64,000 nt of DNA from NCBI GenBank assembly GCA_003539495.1, contig DPPB01000029.1:1-64000 (forward strand), written 5' to 3'. Both the position numbers and the translations under genes were made by a program. The notes under the pieces were generated by a model, which did not search any database, was not told the DNA's origin, and saw only the letters and a list, made by a program, of their open reading frames with translations. Below, one piece after another: positions 34,604-43,753 of this stretch. Each line of letters opens with the position of its first letter. The stretch's first letter is position 1. The DNA is from Oscillibacter sp. (GTDB taxonomy: Bacteria > Bacillota > Clostridia > Oscillospirales > Oscillospiraceae).

Positions 34604-34632
34604 TTGACCCCGCCGGGGGAATACTGTATAAT
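34604..34632 (+). promoter_or_regulatory. Promoter of the xpaC-telA operon
   Basis: TTGACC (34604-34609) and TATAAT (34627-34632) with a 17-base spacer, 34 bases before the first start codon. Confidence 0.75.
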
Positions 34633-34666
34633 ATAGGCAATCAGCCCAAACGGGGGAGGCAAAGCC

Positions 34667-35377
34667 ATGAAAAAAGTGATCGTGCATAAGTCTGCCGCAC
34701 CCATTTACATCGCAGCGGCGGCCTGGGGAATTTATGCTTTGGTGTTTCCGCTATATCGGGTGGGGCATTTTGTCATTGCGGCGGCGGTGTCCTTGGCGGC
34801 GTATTTTGTCGGCCACTGCTTCTTCAAGGATGTGAAGGAGGAGATCGAGGTGGAGCCGGAGCCTATCCGCACCGGCAACCAGGCGCTGGATGAGATGATC
34901 GCCCAGGGTCAGCTGGCTATGCAGGAGATGCGCCGGCTGGACGACAATATAAAGGACGATATCATCAGCGGCCAGATTCGCAAGCTGGAGGAGCTAAGCG
35001 GCAAGATCTTCGACCAGGTGAAGCAAACACCTGAAAAGCTGCCTCAGATCCGCAAGTTTATGAATTACTACCTGCCCACCACCCTGAAGCTGCTCAATAC
35101 CTATGACCGCATGGGCGCTCAGGGCGTTTCCGGCGGCAACATCGGCGCCACCATGGAGCGGGTGGAGAATATCATGGGCACCATCGTTACCGCCTTTGAA
35201 AAGCAGCTGGACGCCCTATTCGGCGCAGAGGCACTGGATATTTCCACGGACATCACTGTGCTGGAGAATATGATGGCCAGGGAGGGGCTGGCGGAGGACG
35301 CCGTTCACCGCACTGTAAATGAAGAAAAAGAAGACAAAACGGAGCCGTCCGACGGCGGTATCCAATTGGAATTATAA
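34667..35377 (+). CDS. xpaC: XpaC-like 5-bromo-4-chloroindolyl phosphate hydrolysis protein
   Basis: A 236-residue membrane-anchored protein. Two hydrophobic segments (about 10-50) are followed by a long helical cytoplasmic part, with QIRKFMNYYLPTTLKLLNTY, the signature of the XpaC family. The gene starts at ATG 34667 after GGGAGG. xpaC and telA are neighbours in many Firmicutes and are thought to act together in envelope stress or anion resistance; the biochemical role is not known. A near-consensus promoter precedes it. Confidence 0.8.
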   Translation: MKKVIVHKSAAPIYIAAAAWGIYALVFPLYRVGHFVIAAAVSLAAYFVGHCFFKDVKEEIEVEPEPIRTGNQALDEMIAQGQLAMQEMRRLDDNIKDDIISGQIRKLEELSGKIFDQVKQTPEKLPQIRKFMNYYLPTTLKLLNTYDRMGAQGVSGGNIGATMERVENIMGTIVTAFEKQLDALFGAEALDISTDITVLENMMAREGLAEDAVHRTVNEEKEDKTEPSDGGIQLEL

Positions 35378-35395
35378 GAAAGAGAGGAACACACT

Positions 35396-36556
35396 ATGAG
35401 CGAGAATATGACCCCCGAACTGACCCTGAACCCCACGGAGACCGAGGCCGCCGTTCCCGAGCTGACCCTGGATCCCACGGCTGTGGCCGAGGCCCCGCAG
35501 GAAAAGCCCGTGGAGCCGGTGCAGCTGGACGATAAGCTTCTGACCGAGCAGGAGAAGAAGGCTGTGGAGGAGTTCTCCAAGAAGATCGACATTACCGACA
35601 CCAACATGGTCCTGCAGTACGGTGCCGCCGCCCAGAAGAGCGTGGCGGGCTTCTCCGAGAACGCCCTGAGCAATGTGCGCAGCAAGGATCTGGGCGAGGT
35701 GGGCGCTGACCTCAGCGAGCTGGTGGTGCAGCTGAAGGGCTTTGGCTCCGGCGAGGAGAAGAAGGGGCTGGCGGGTTTGTTCCGCAAGGCCGGCAACAAG
35801 ATCGAGAGCATGAAGGCCCAGTACGGCAAGGTGGAGGCCAATGTGGACCGCATTGCCCAGTCTCTGGAAAAGCATCAGATCACGCTGATGAAGGACATTG
35901 CCATGTTCGATCAGATGTATGAGCTGAACCTGAAGTACTACAAGGAACTGACCATGTATATCCTGGCCGGCAAGAAACGGCTGGAGGAGGTGCGCGCCGG
36001 CGAGCTGGAGGAGCTGCGCATCAAGGCGGAAAAGACCGGCCTTGCCGAGGATGCCCAGGCCTACAACGACATGGTGAACCTGTGCAACCGCTTTGAAAAG
36101 AAGCTCCACGACCTGGAGCTGACGAGGATGATCTCCGTGCAGATGGGCCCCCAGACCCGTCTGCTGCAGAATAACGACACCCAGATGGTGGAGAAGATCC
36201 AATCCTCCCTGGTGAACACCATCCCCCTGTGGAAGAGCCAGATGGTGCTGGCCCTGGGTATGGAGCACGGCCGCCAGGCTACAGCCGCTCAGAACGCCGT
36301 CACCGAGATGACCAACGACCTGCTCAAGAAGAACGCCGATGCGCTGAAGATGGGTACCATCGCTACCGCAAAAGAGTCCGAGCGTTCCATTGTGGATATT
36401 GAGACCCTGCAGCACACCAATCAGCAGCTCATTTCCACCTTGGATGAGGTGCTGGCCATTCAGCAGGAGGGTGCTGCTAAGCGCAAGGCCGCCGAGGCTG
36501 AGCTGGGCCGTATCGAGGGCGAGCTGAAGCAGAAGCTCATGGAGCTGCACAAGTAA
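35396..36556 (+). CDS. telA: TelA-like toxic anion resistance protein
   Basis: A 386-residue, strongly helical cytoplasmic protein of the TelA / KlaA family. It has an acidic Pro-rich N-terminus (to about residue 45) and then long coiled coils. The typical features LKYYKELTMYILAGKKRLEE and LVNTIPLWKSQMVLALGM are present. Some members give tellurite resistance, but wider roles in envelope stress are likely. It follows xpaC by 18 bases. Confidence 0.85.
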   Translation: MSENMTPELTLNPTETEAAVPELTLDPTAVAEAPQEKPVEPVQLDDKLLTEQEKKAVEEFSKKIDITDTNMVLQYGAAAQKSVAGFSENALSNVRSKDLGEVGADLSELVVQLKGFGSGEEKKGLAGLFRKAGNKIESMKAQYGKVEANVDRIAQSLEKHQITLMKDIAMFDQMYELNLKYYKELTMYILAGKKRLEEVRAGELEELRIKAEKTGLAEDAQAYNDMVNLCNRFEKKLHDLELTRMISVQMGPQTRLLQNNDTQMVEKIQSSLVNTIPLWKSQMVLALGMEHGRQATAAQNAVTEMTNDLLKKNADALKMGTIATAKESERSIVDIETLQHTNQQLISTLDEVLAIQQEGAAKRKAAEAELGRIEGELKQKLMELHK

Positions 36557-36581
36557 GATCCTCCGTGAAAGGAGCGGAAAC

Positions 36582-37076
36582 ATGAAGGTATTCAAGAACC
36601 GGGGCTTTGCCTTGGCGGTGCTGGTGCTGGTGATCGTGGCCGGGTCCGTGTACGGCCTCAGCCGCAAGCCTATTGCGGTGGAGTATCATCAGTGGATTGC
36701 CGACGATGCGGGCCTGCTGACCCAGGAGACCCGGCAAACGCTGGAGGAATACAACGACCAGTGGAATAATAAGTATACCGCTGTGGTGGCCGTGGCCACC
36801 GTGGACAGCACCCATGGCCGCAGCGTGGAGAAGTATGCTGCCCAGTTGGGAAAGGCCTGGGGCCTGGGACCAAGCGACATGCTGCTGCTCATGGTGAAGG
36901 GGGATCACTATTATGTTCTCCTGGGGGACAGCGTGAATAGCACTGCCACCGACACACAGCTCAATAAGCTGAAGAACGCTGTGGAAACGGACTATTACAA
37001 GAATGACTATGACCGGGCGGCCCTGAGCTTTTTCCGGGCGGCGGACGTGGTCTACGCCCAGATTTTCCAAAAATAA
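36582..37076 (+). CDS. TPM-domain membrane-anchored protein
   Basis: A 164-residue protein with an N-terminal transmembrane segment (about 7-25) and one extracytoplasmic TPM domain (TLP18.3/Psb32/MOLO-1 fold): WIADDAGLLTQETRQTLEEY, YTAVVAVATVDSTHG and the DMLLLMVKGDHYYVLLG strand. The long Gly/Ser-rich membrane tail of other TPM proteins is absent. Third gene of the xpaC-telA operon (gap 25 bases), perhaps a surface partner of the same stress response. Confidence 0.75.
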   Translation: MKVFKNRGFALAVLVLVIVAGSVYGLSRKPIAVEYHQWIADDAGLLTQETRQTLEEYNDQWNNKYTAVVAVATVDSTHGRSVEKYAAQLGKAWGLGPSDMLLLMVKGDHYYVLLGDSVNSTATDTQLNKLKNAVETDYYKNDYDRAALSFFRAADVVYAQIFQK

Positions 37077-37088
37077 AGCGATACATAA

Positions 37089-37125
37089 AATCAGTCCTGC
37101 ACCATATTGGTGCAGGACTGATTTT
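37089..37125. terminator. Two-way terminator between TPM and response-regulator genes
   Basis: AATCAGTCCTGCACC pairs with GGTGCAGGACTGATT around ATATT, with flanking A and T runs. It serves both converging genes. Confidence 0.8.
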
Positions 37126-37157
37126 GCTTTGCGTTGAAGACCGTCTGCGTTATGCCG

Positions 37158-37916
37158 TCAATTCTCCTCCGGATCCGGCTCCTCAAACTGGCGGGAGGCG
37201 TATTCGTTGCGGAACTCCATGGGGGTCATACCATACTTTTTCCGGAAAACGCTGGAGAAGTACCGAGGGTCGGAAATGCCCACCAGGGTCGATACGTCCC
37301 GGACCTTATAGTGGACATCCATGAGGTATTCCCGGGCTTTTTCCAGGCGCACCTCGGTGATGTAGTCCGACAGGCGCATCCCAGTGTTCTTTTTGAACAG
37401 ATCCGACAGATAGTTGGGAGAGATGTAGAGGGCGGCGGCCATGTCCCGCAGGGTGAACCGATCCCGGTAATGCAGATATACATACTCCATGGCCCGAAGA
37501 ATGATGAGGTTGTTGGTGGGCTTTTGAAAGGCGGCTGCGTGCTTTTTTCGGGGGGTATCCGCCTCAATCTGCTCCAGGGCGGCGGTAATCTCGTTCGGGG
37601 AGGTGGGCTTCATAAGATATTTCTTCACGCCCAGGTCAATGGCCCGCTGGGCGTATTCAAATTTCCCATAGCCGGTGAGGATGATGAACACCACCTTGGG
37701 GCAGGCGCTGCGCATCTGCTCGATCATGTCCAGCCCCGTCAGACCCGGCATGTGGATGTCGGTAATGACCACATCCGCCCCATTGTCCCGCAGAAAAGCA
37801 ATGGCGCTTTCGGCATCGGCAAAGGATTGAGGCACATACCAGCCCGGGTGCATTTCCACGATCTTGCACAGGCCCTTGCGGATTTTGGGCTCGTCATCAA
37901 CAATCAGTATTTTCAA
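37158..37916 (-). CDS. Response regulator with AraC-type DNA-binding domain
   Basis: A 252-residue regulator. The receiver domain begins MKILIVDDEPKIRKG, with the phospho-accepting Asp in VITDIHMPG and the conserved Lys in YLMKPTSP. The C-terminal AraC helix-turn-helix pair is clear (RDMAAALYISPNYLSDLFKK and STLVGISDPRYFSSVFRKKY). The start is TTG 37916, four bases after AAGGAGGAGG-type RBS, and it overlaps the kinase stop as TTGA. A longer frame to 38000 overlaps the kinase and lacks an RBS. This YesN-type pair usually controls sugar uptake; the target here is unknown. Confidence 0.88.
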   Translation of the reverse strand: MKILIVDDEPKIRKGLCKIVEMHPGWYVPQSFADAESAIAFLRDNGADVVITDIHMPGLTGLDMIEQMRSACPKVVFIILTGYGKFEYAQRAIDLGVKKYLMKPTSPNEITAALEQIEADTPRKKHAAAFQKPTNNLIILRAMEYVYLHYRDRFTLRDMAAALYISPNYLSDLFKKNTGMRLSDYITEVRLEKAREYLMDVHYKVRDVSTLVGISDPRYFSSVFRKKYGMTPMEFRNEYASRQFEEPDPEEN

Positions 37917-39625
37917 AAATTCCTCCTCCTTCCCTGCATGGGCAGCAATAAACGCACAGTGGTGCCCCGGCCGGGGCCGCTGTCCACGGAGAAACGGCAC
38001 TGGCCGTCAAAGTGGAGCTGCAGCCGCCGGGCCACGTTACGCATGCCGATGCTGCCGCTCTCCTGGCTGCCGGATAGCAGCTGGCGCAGCTGCTGCAGCT
38101 GCATTGGCTCCATGCCGTCGCCGTTATCCTGCACCGACAGCACCAGGCGGCTGCCCTCCTGCCGGGTGCGCACGGTGATCCGCCCGCTGCGGCCGGAGGG
38201 GAGGATGCCGTGAATGATGGCATTTTCGATGAGCGGCTGCAGGATCAGCCGGGGAATGAGAAAGTCCTCCAGGTCCGATGGCAGGTCCAGCTCGTAGAGC
38301 AGGCGGTCCTCCAGCCGATTTTTCTGGATATTCAGATAGTCCAGCGCGTTGCGGTATTCCATGTGCAGCGGTACCAAGGCGGAGCTGGTGTCCATGCTGT
38401 ACTGCATGAGCTTGCCCAGGGATACCACCACGGAGCTGATGTCCAATTCGTCCCGGTCAATGAGCATCCAGTTGATGGAGTCCAGGGTGTTGTATAGGAA
38501 ATGCGGGTTGATCTGCGCCTGCAGAGCCTCGATCTCAGCGTTTTTCTGAGCCAGCTTCTCCTCGTAGACCCGGTTCACCAGGGTGTGGATGCGGCCCATC
38601 ATGTAGTTAAAGGATTCTGTCAGCTCCCCGATCTCATCCCGGCTTTTTACATCCAAGCTTACATTCAGGTGCTTGTACTGCACGGTTTTCATGGCGCTGT
38701 TCAGCTGGTCCAGTGGCCTTGTGATGGAGCGGGACAGGAACCAAAGCAGGATATAGGCAGCCACAGCGCACAGGATCACCAGCAAAATGATGTAGTCCCG
38801 GAGAGCGGCCGCACCGGGGAATAGATTGCTCTCCTCTACAAAGGAGCAGGTGTACCAGCCCACCAGGCCGTTATACTGGGTGCTGCAGTAGTAAGACAGA
38901 CCGTCCAGACTAAAGGAAAAGGACCGGTTACCGGCCCGATACTGGGCCACGATCTGCTCCAGCAGCTCCGGGGAAGCGGAGCCGGTCTGATACATGGGGC
39001 GGAAGGAACGATCCAGATGGACAGAGACCTGCCGGCTCAGGTTTTTTTGCTTACTCAGGAGCATGTTGCCCATGGCATAGGGGTCTATGCGCAGCAGAAG
39101 CGTGCCCCGGCCCCGGCCATCGGCGGCCTGCAGCTCCCGGGCCAGGAGGATGGCATCTCCGCTTTCGGGAAAGGCCAGAACGTCTGACCACACCACCTTG
39201 CCCGGGTGGGCCTGGGCCTGGGCAACGAGGGGATTTATGACTTGGTCGGACAGGGGCAGGGAGGGGTCTGAGCGATACACGGGCTGGCCCTCCCAAATCA
39301 CGGTGACGGCCTGTACCTCCTGAAACGGCGCCACCAGCCCCAGACAGATGTCCCGCAGATGGGAGGCCGGCAGCTCCAGCGCATCTGCCGAGAGCAGGCC
39401 TTCGGCGATGGCTTCCACCGAGGAGATAATCTGCCGGGATCGGGTGGTGAGGCTGATATCCATGCGGTTCACCGCATCGTATAGGCTCAGCTTACTGCTG
39501 CTGCGGGCGGTATCCTTGGCGCGGGTATAGGACATGGCGCCGATGAGCATGCTGATAAGCAGCAGGGGAATGCCGCAGATCAGCGTGACCTTTTTCCAGA
39601 ACTTCATATCCTTGAAAAACCGCAT
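37913..39625 (-). CDS. LytS/YesM-type sensor histidine kinase
   Basis: A 570-residue membrane kinase. Order: TM helix (about 14-34), an extracytoplasmic sensor domain (about 35-285), a second TM helix, a HAMP linker, the His_kinase domain with the phospho-His in INPHFLYNTLDS, then the ATPase domain with LILQPLIENAIIHG and DNGDGM. Start ATG 39625 follows AAGGAGGAGCATC; the 61-residue extension upstream has no RBS. It pairs with the overlapping AraC-type response regulator. No ABC transporter lies next to it, unlike most YesMN systems. Confidence 0.9.
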   Translation of the reverse strand: MRFFKDMKFWKKVTLICGIPLLLISMLIGAMSYTRAKDTARSSSKLSLYDAVNRMDISLTTRSRQIISSVEAIAEGLLSADALELPASHLRDICLGLVAPFQEVQAVTVIWEGQPVYRSDPSLPLSDQVINPLVAQAQAHPGKVVWSDVLAFPESGDAILLARELQAADGRGRGTLLLRIDPYAMGNMLLSKQKNLSRQVSVHLDRSFRPMYQTGSASPELLEQIVAQYRAGNRSFSFSLDGLSYYCSTQYNGLVGWYTCSFVEESNLFPGAAALRDYIILLVILCAVAAYILLWFLSRSITRPLDQLNSAMKTVQYKHLNVSLDVKSRDEIGELTESFNYMMGRIHTLVNRVYEEKLAQKNAEIEALQAQINPHFLYNTLDSINWMLIDRDELDISSVVVSLGKLMQYSMDTSSALVPLHMEYRNALDYLNIQKNRLEDRLLYELDLPSDLEDFLIPRLILQPLIENAIIHGILPSGRSGRITVRTRQEGSRLVLSVQDNGDGMEPMQLQQLRQLLSGSQESGSIGMRNVARRLQLHFDGQCRFSVDSGPGRGTTVRLLLPMQGRRRNF

Positions 39626-40031
39626 GATGCTCCTCCTTGCAGCAATAGATGTGGGGGACTCGTTACCAGCGTTACCTGCATTATACCATGCCGAAAAGCA
39701 GAATGGTATAATACTGTCGTATTTTCCCTCTATTTTGCGTAAAACTGCAGAAAGCATCCGGCGGCCCTTATACCTTGGCTGCCAGCAGATGCCGGACGCC
39801 CTTCGCACCGGCTATGGGGCGTTCCGGATTTGGGCGGTTATGCCGGGAGAAAAACAGCCGAGGCGCAGAATCGCCAAACATGGGAGGAGTGTTTTCTGCG
39901 TTTTAATAGTTTATAGCAAAGCAACTGACTTTGGTGGTGATGGGGGCCGCTCTCAAACATAGGGTGTTCTTATTGCACCTGCGGCACCAAAGGTGCGCGC
40001 ATAGCAGGCTGTAAAACTCCTTGGCAGCCTC
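39626..40031. other. Gap between kinase and spoVT
   Basis: About 400 bases without a credible gene. Plus-strand frames here are short or antisense. The region just upstream of the kinase is AT-richer and probably holds its minus-strand promoter, but I cannot pick one. Nothing repeated seen. Confidence 0.4.
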
Positions 40032-40078
40032 AAAAAAAACAGCAGAGGGACGCATTGAGCGTCTCTCTGCTGTTTTGC
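40032..40078 (-). terminator. Terminator of spoVT
   Basis: On the minus strand AACAGCAGAGAGACGC pairs with GCGTCCCTCTGCTGTT around TCAAT, followed by TTTTTT. Confidence 0.75.
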
Positions 40079-40079
40079 T

Positions 40080-40619
40080 TCATGCCTCCATGTGCCGCCC
40101 CAGAAAGGCCGCCACAATCTGCGCCAGCTTATATTCGCTCTCGCCGGGAAGCTCCCCCTCTCCGGCGGCGAACAGCACCAGGCCCAGCACATCCCCCTGA
40201 CAGAGGATGGGAGCAGCGGTGGCGGCAATAAGGTGGGCGCTGCCCTCACATACGGGCAGGGCATCGTCCTCTTTGGTCCGCTGGTAGACGCTGCGGCCCT
40301 CCATAAGCTGTTCCATCTCCCGGGAGAGGTTGTGGCCGATGAGCTCCCGTTTTCCGGGCCCTGCGGTGGCAATGACGCTATCTCGGTCGGTGATGGCGGC
40401 AGTAAAGTCGGAGGAGTGGGCCAGGGTGTCGCAGAACTGGGCGGCAAAGTCCTCCAGCCCACCGATGAGGGAATATTTCTTAAAAATAACTTCTCCGTCC
40501 CGAGTGGTGAAGATCTCCAGCGGGTCGCCCTCGCGGATACGCATGGTGCGGCGTATCTCCTTGGGAATTACCACTCGCCCCAGGTCGTCAATGCGTCGCA
40601 CGATTCCGGTTGCTTTCAT
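40080..40619 (-). CDS. spoVT: Stage V sporulation protein T
   Basis: A 179-residue AbrB-type regulator of late forespore genes. The N-terminal swapped-hairpin domain is MKATGIVRRIDDLGRVVIPK followed by EIRRTMRIREGDPLEIFT; a GAF-like sensor domain fills residues 55-178. Length and start are as in Bacillus and Clostridium SpoVT. It implies a spore-forming host. GGGAG lies 10 bases before the ATG. It has its own terminator. Confidence 0.93.
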   Translation of the reverse strand: MKATGIVRRIDDLGRVVIPKEIRRTMRIREGDPLEIFTTRDGEVIFKKYSLIGGLEDFAAQFCDTLAHSSDFTAAITDRDSVIATAGPGKRELIGHNLSREMEQLMEGRSVYQRTKEDDALPVCEGSAHLIAATAAPILCQGDVLGLVLFAAGEGELPGESEYKLAQIVAAFLGRHMEA

Positions 40620-40875
40620 ATAAAAAACTCCCTTTATTTCTTATTATTGCAAAAGTAGTATTTGCCGGATTAGGTAGATTATACGGCGCCTGCGCGACGC
40701 ATTTATTTTGTGCGTCGATGCGCGAGGGGGAAAAGATGTCCAAACGAGCTTTGATCCGGGGAGCTGCCTTCGTGATGGGGAAAGACGTGTTGTTTTTTTC
40801 TATAAAATTTCCCGGTCTTCTCCCTGCCGACAAGCGGCACTTTTTACAAAAAAATCCCATTTTACAAAATACCTG

Positions 40876-40904
40876 TTGACATTTCCCGCTTCGGCTGTTA
40901 TCCT
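40876..40904 (+). promoter_or_regulatory. Promoter of the T-box leader
   Basis: TTGACA (40876-40881) and TATCCT (40899-40904), 17-base spacer, placing the transcript start just before stem I. Confidence 0.65.
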
Positions 40905-40914
40905 CACAGCATCA

Positions 40915-41216
40915 CAAACGCGATGACACAGAGTAGTAAGCAGGGCGATGCTCTCAGAGAAGTGCCGGGTGGTGCGAGGCACAGTGCGATCCAACTGCCG
41001 AACTGGCTGTACAGCGGCTGCGTTGAACCCCCAGTAAACGCAGACGGGCGCTCCCGTTACAGTGCAGGAATATGATGGTATTCCGTTGAGTGTGTTTCGC
41101 GCAATGCGAAGCAAAGAAGAGTGGTACCGCGGAGGGTTTTCAGCCTTTCGTCTCTTCTGCCAAGGGGCAGGAAAGACGAAAGGTTTTTTGTTTTTCTGCC
41201 AAACACCCGATCATTT
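40915..41216 (+). promoter_or_regulatory. T-box riboswitch (tRNA-sensing leader)
   Basis: Stem I begins GATGACACAGAGTAGTAAG with the AGTA of the S-turn; opposite lies CTGCCGAACTGGCTGT, so the specifier is CTG (Leu) or TGG (Trp). The T-box itself is GTGGTACCGCG at 41121-41131, whose TGGT would pair with a tRNA ending ACCA. Terminator: CCTTTCGTC (41151-41159) with GACGAAAGG (41177-41185), then TTTTTTG. The next gene is a YkvI-type transporter, so uncharged tRNA should turn on uptake of an amino acid or a related compound. Confidence 0.88.
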
Positions 41217-41235
41217 TTGCAGGAGGAACAAAACA

Positions 41236-42459
41236 ATGAAAGCAAGCACCCCCAAAATCCCCAAGACCCCGTTTATAGCCGCCTTCTCCGTAGGCGCCGT
41301 GCTGTTTTCGGCCCACGCAGGCGGTGGCTTCGCCACCGGCAACCAAGCCAACACCTACTATGTGGGCCTGGGCTGGACCGGCGTTCTCTCGGCCATTGTG
41401 GCCATGCTGCTGCTGACGCTGACCATGCGGGAGGCCATGATCATGTATAACTCCCGGGGCCTGAAAACCTATAAGCAGCTTTTTGAGACCCTCTATCACC
41501 CCTTTGACAAGTTTGAGTGGGCCTTTGAGATATTCTTCTACATTATGGTCCTCATGGCCGTGGCCGCCGCCATCTCCGGCGCCGCCTCCGCCCTGAACAA
41601 TTACTTCACCTTAGACTACTACGTCGGTGTAGTGGTGGTGGGCCTCATCGTACTGGCCCTCACCATCTTCGGCGCAGGCATCGTCCGGGCCGCCTCCACC
41701 TACATGGGCCTGGCCATCCTGGTCACCGCCATCAGCATCTACGTTATCGGCATTTTCAAGAGCGACAGCAGCATCTTCTCCGTTCTGGCCGCCGACTTCC
41801 GGACTACCGGCTTTGCCAATATCCCCAAGGCCGTTCTCAACGCCTTCACCTACGCGGGCTTCCAGTGCGTGACCCTGCCCACCATGGTGGCCTGCGGCAC
41901 CACCATGAGGAGCAAAAACGGCTGCGCCAAGGCTATGCGGATATCCTTCGTTATGAATGCTGTGGCTTTGGTCCTCTCCGTGTTTATGCTTCTCAGCTGG
42001 CAGGGCGTTTATACCTCTGTGGAGGGCGGCGCCACCATTCCCACCCTCACCGTGTGCAAGGTCATCGGCATGCCCGCAATGGTGGCCGTGTACGGCACCT
42101 GCCTGCTCCTCTGCCTCATCTCCACAGGCGTGACCACTATCTTCGGCTTCGTGGCCCGGTTTGAAAAGCTCCGCATCTTCCGGGGCATCAAGTCCGCCCC
42201 CGTCCGCAGCGCCATCGTCTCCGCCTTCATCATCGTCCTCTCCATGACCATCTCCATGGCCGGCCTCACCAATATTATCAAGTACGGCTACGGCTACTGC
42301 GGCTACCTGGGCATCGCCGTGGTGGTGATTCCCTTCCTCACTGTGGGCGTTTACAAAAACCGCAAATACTGCCGCGAGCACGCCTTTGCCGACGCCGGGG
42401 AGGAGACTGCGCAGGCGCCCCGGGCGGAGATCCGCCCCGATACCGTGGCCGCAAATTAA
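41236..42459 (+). CDS. YkvI-family membrane transporter
   Basis: A 407-residue membrane protein with about ten to eleven helices. The first helix AAFSVGAVLFSAHAGGGFAT has the unwound Gly-rich pattern of the LeuT-fold (APC) superfamily. It belongs to the YkvI family, whose substrates are not well known. Control by a T-box strongly suggests an amino acid or derived compound. ATG 41236 lies 7 bases after AGGAGGAA. An alcohol dehydrogenase gene follows 45 bases later and is probably co-transcribed. Confidence 0.8.
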   Translation: MKASTPKIPKTPFIAAFSVGAVLFSAHAGGGFATGNQANTYYVGLGWTGVLSAIVAMLLLTLTMREAMIMYNSRGLKTYKQLFETLYHPFDKFEWAFEIFFYIMVLMAVAAAISGAASALNNYFTLDYYVGVVVVGLIVLALTIFGAGIVRAASTYMGLAILVTAISIYVIGIFKSDSSIFSVLAADFRTTGFANIPKAVLNAFTYAGFQCVTLPTMVACGTTMRSKNGCAKAMRISFVMNAVALVLSVFMLLSWQGVYTSVEGGATIPTLTVCKVIGMPAMVAVYGTCLLLCLISTGVTTIFGFVARFEKLRIFRGIKSAPVRSAIVSAFIIVLSMTISMAGLTNIIKYGYGYCGYLGIAVVVIPFLTVGVYKNRKYCREHAFADAGEETAQAPRAEIRPDTVAAN

Positions 42460-42504
42460 AACCGGTATTTCCAAATCATACTACATTATAATGAGGTGTA
42501 TCTT

Positions 42505-43569
42505 ATGCAAAAAGCTCTTTTTCCCGGTTATACCGTAGGCCCTGACGCCTACGAGGACATTGTGAACATCTGCCCCGCCTACGGCAAAAGGGCCGCCATC
42601 ATCGGCGGCAAGAACGCCCTGGCCGCCGCCGAGGATAAGATCCGCCAGGCGGTGGAGGGCTCCGGCATCGAGATCATCGGCACCTTCTGGTATGGCGGCG
42701 AAGCCTCCCGGGAGAACATGGACATGCTCCGGCCCCAGGTGGCGGAGGCAGACATGATCTTCGCCGTCGGCGGCGGCAAGGCCATCGATACCTGCAAGGT
42801 CCTCTCCCACGAAACGAACCGCCCCTTCTTCACCTTCCCCACCATCGCCTCCACCTGCGCCGCCTGCACCAGCCTTGGCATTGTCTATCATCCGGACGGC
42901 AGCCTGCGGGAGTACTCCTTCTCCAAGATCCCGCCCAACCACATTTTCATCAACACGGAGATTATTGCCAATGCCCCGGTGCGCTACCTGTGGGCCGGCA
43001 TGGGCGACACCATGGCCAAGCACTACGAGTGTACCATCTCCTCCCGCAATGACATCCCTGCCCACTCCGATGCCATGGGCATCGCCCTGAGCAGCATGTG
43101 CGCCGAGCCCATCGTCCGCTGGGGCTGGCAGGCCATGGAGGATTGCCGCCGGCACCGCATCACCCCGGAGCTGACGGAGATCATCGAGGCCATCATCATC
43201 TCCACCGGCTTTGTCTCCAACTTCGTTCAGGTGGACTACACCACCGGCATGGCTCACGCTATGTATAACGGCTTCACCATCCTGCCCTCCACGGAGGAGA
43301 ACCATCACCTCCACGGCGAGGTGGTGTCCTACGGCATCCTGGTGATGCTGACGGCGGACAAGCAGTACGAGGAACGGGATCGGCTTCTGCGCTTTAATAA
43401 ATCCATCGGCCTGCCCACCTGTCTGGCGGATATCCACGCAAGGCCCGAGGATCTGCCTGCCGTCACGGAGAAGGCTCTGGCCGGCATTGATGTACGGGTG
43501 TGGCCCTATCCCGTCACCCAGCAGATGCTCATTGACGCGGTGATGGAGCTGGAGCAGGCCCAGCCGTAA
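42505..43569 (+). CDS. Iron-containing alcohol dehydrogenase, GldA-like
   Basis: A 354-residue NAD(P)-linked dehydrogenase of the group III/glycerol dehydrogenase family. The nucleotide-binding GGG is in FAVGGGKAIDTCK, and STCAAC follows as in glycerol dehydrogenases. Metal-binding residues are D in AGMGDTMAKHYE and His in TTGMAHAMYN and HHLHGEVVSYG. ATG 42505 is preferred over GTG 42496 by RBS spacing. As a partner of a T-box-controlled transporter it may act on an amino-acid-derived alcohol or aldehyde; that is inference. Confidence 0.85.
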   Translation: MQKALFPGYTVGPDAYEDIVNICPAYGKRAAIIGGKNALAAAEDKIRQAVEGSGIEIIGTFWYGGEASRENMDMLRPQVAEADMIFAVGGGKAIDTCKVLSHETNRPFFTFPTIASTCAACTSLGIVYHPDGSLREYSFSKIPPNHIFINTEIIANAPVRYLWAGMGDTMAKHYECTISSRNDIPAHSDAMGIALSSMCAEPIVRWGWQAMEDCRRHRITPELTEIIEAIIISTGFVSNFVQVDYTTGMAHAMYNGFTILPSTEENHHLHGEVVSYGILVMLTADKQYEERDRLLRFNKSIGLPTCLADIHARPEDLPAVTEKALAGIDVRVWPYPVTQQMLIDAVMELEQAQP

Positions 43570-43603
43570 AGCGAGCAAAATCCCTCAGCACACCAACCGA
43601 ATG

Positions 43604-43656
43604 ACGCCCCATTTATCGGCCCACGCGGCATGCGGCCTGATAAATGGGGCGTTTTT
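43604..43656 (+). terminator. Terminator after the dehydrogenase gene
   Basis: ACGCCCCATTTATC (43604-43617) pairs with GATAAATGGGGCGT, then TTTTC; the loop holds a smaller GCGGCATGCGGC pairing. Confidence 0.8.
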
Positions 43657-43683
43657 CTGCGTCAAAAGCACCGCTCCGGACTA

Positions 43684-43712
43684 TTGCGCAAAAGGGCTTT
43701 GCCCTGTATAAT
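43684..43712 (+). promoter_or_regulatory. Promoter of tex
   Basis: TTGCGC (43684-43689) and TATAAT (43707-43712) with a 17-base spacer, about 40 bases before the start codon. Confidence 0.65.
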
Positions 43713-43753
43713 GAGGGGGATCATTTTTGTAAGACGAGAGGAAAGAAACGGTA

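Noticed and set aside
35372..36667. 431-codon minus-strand frame opposite telA
   Set aside because: Antisense shadow of telA, rich in Leu, His and Gln with no domain.
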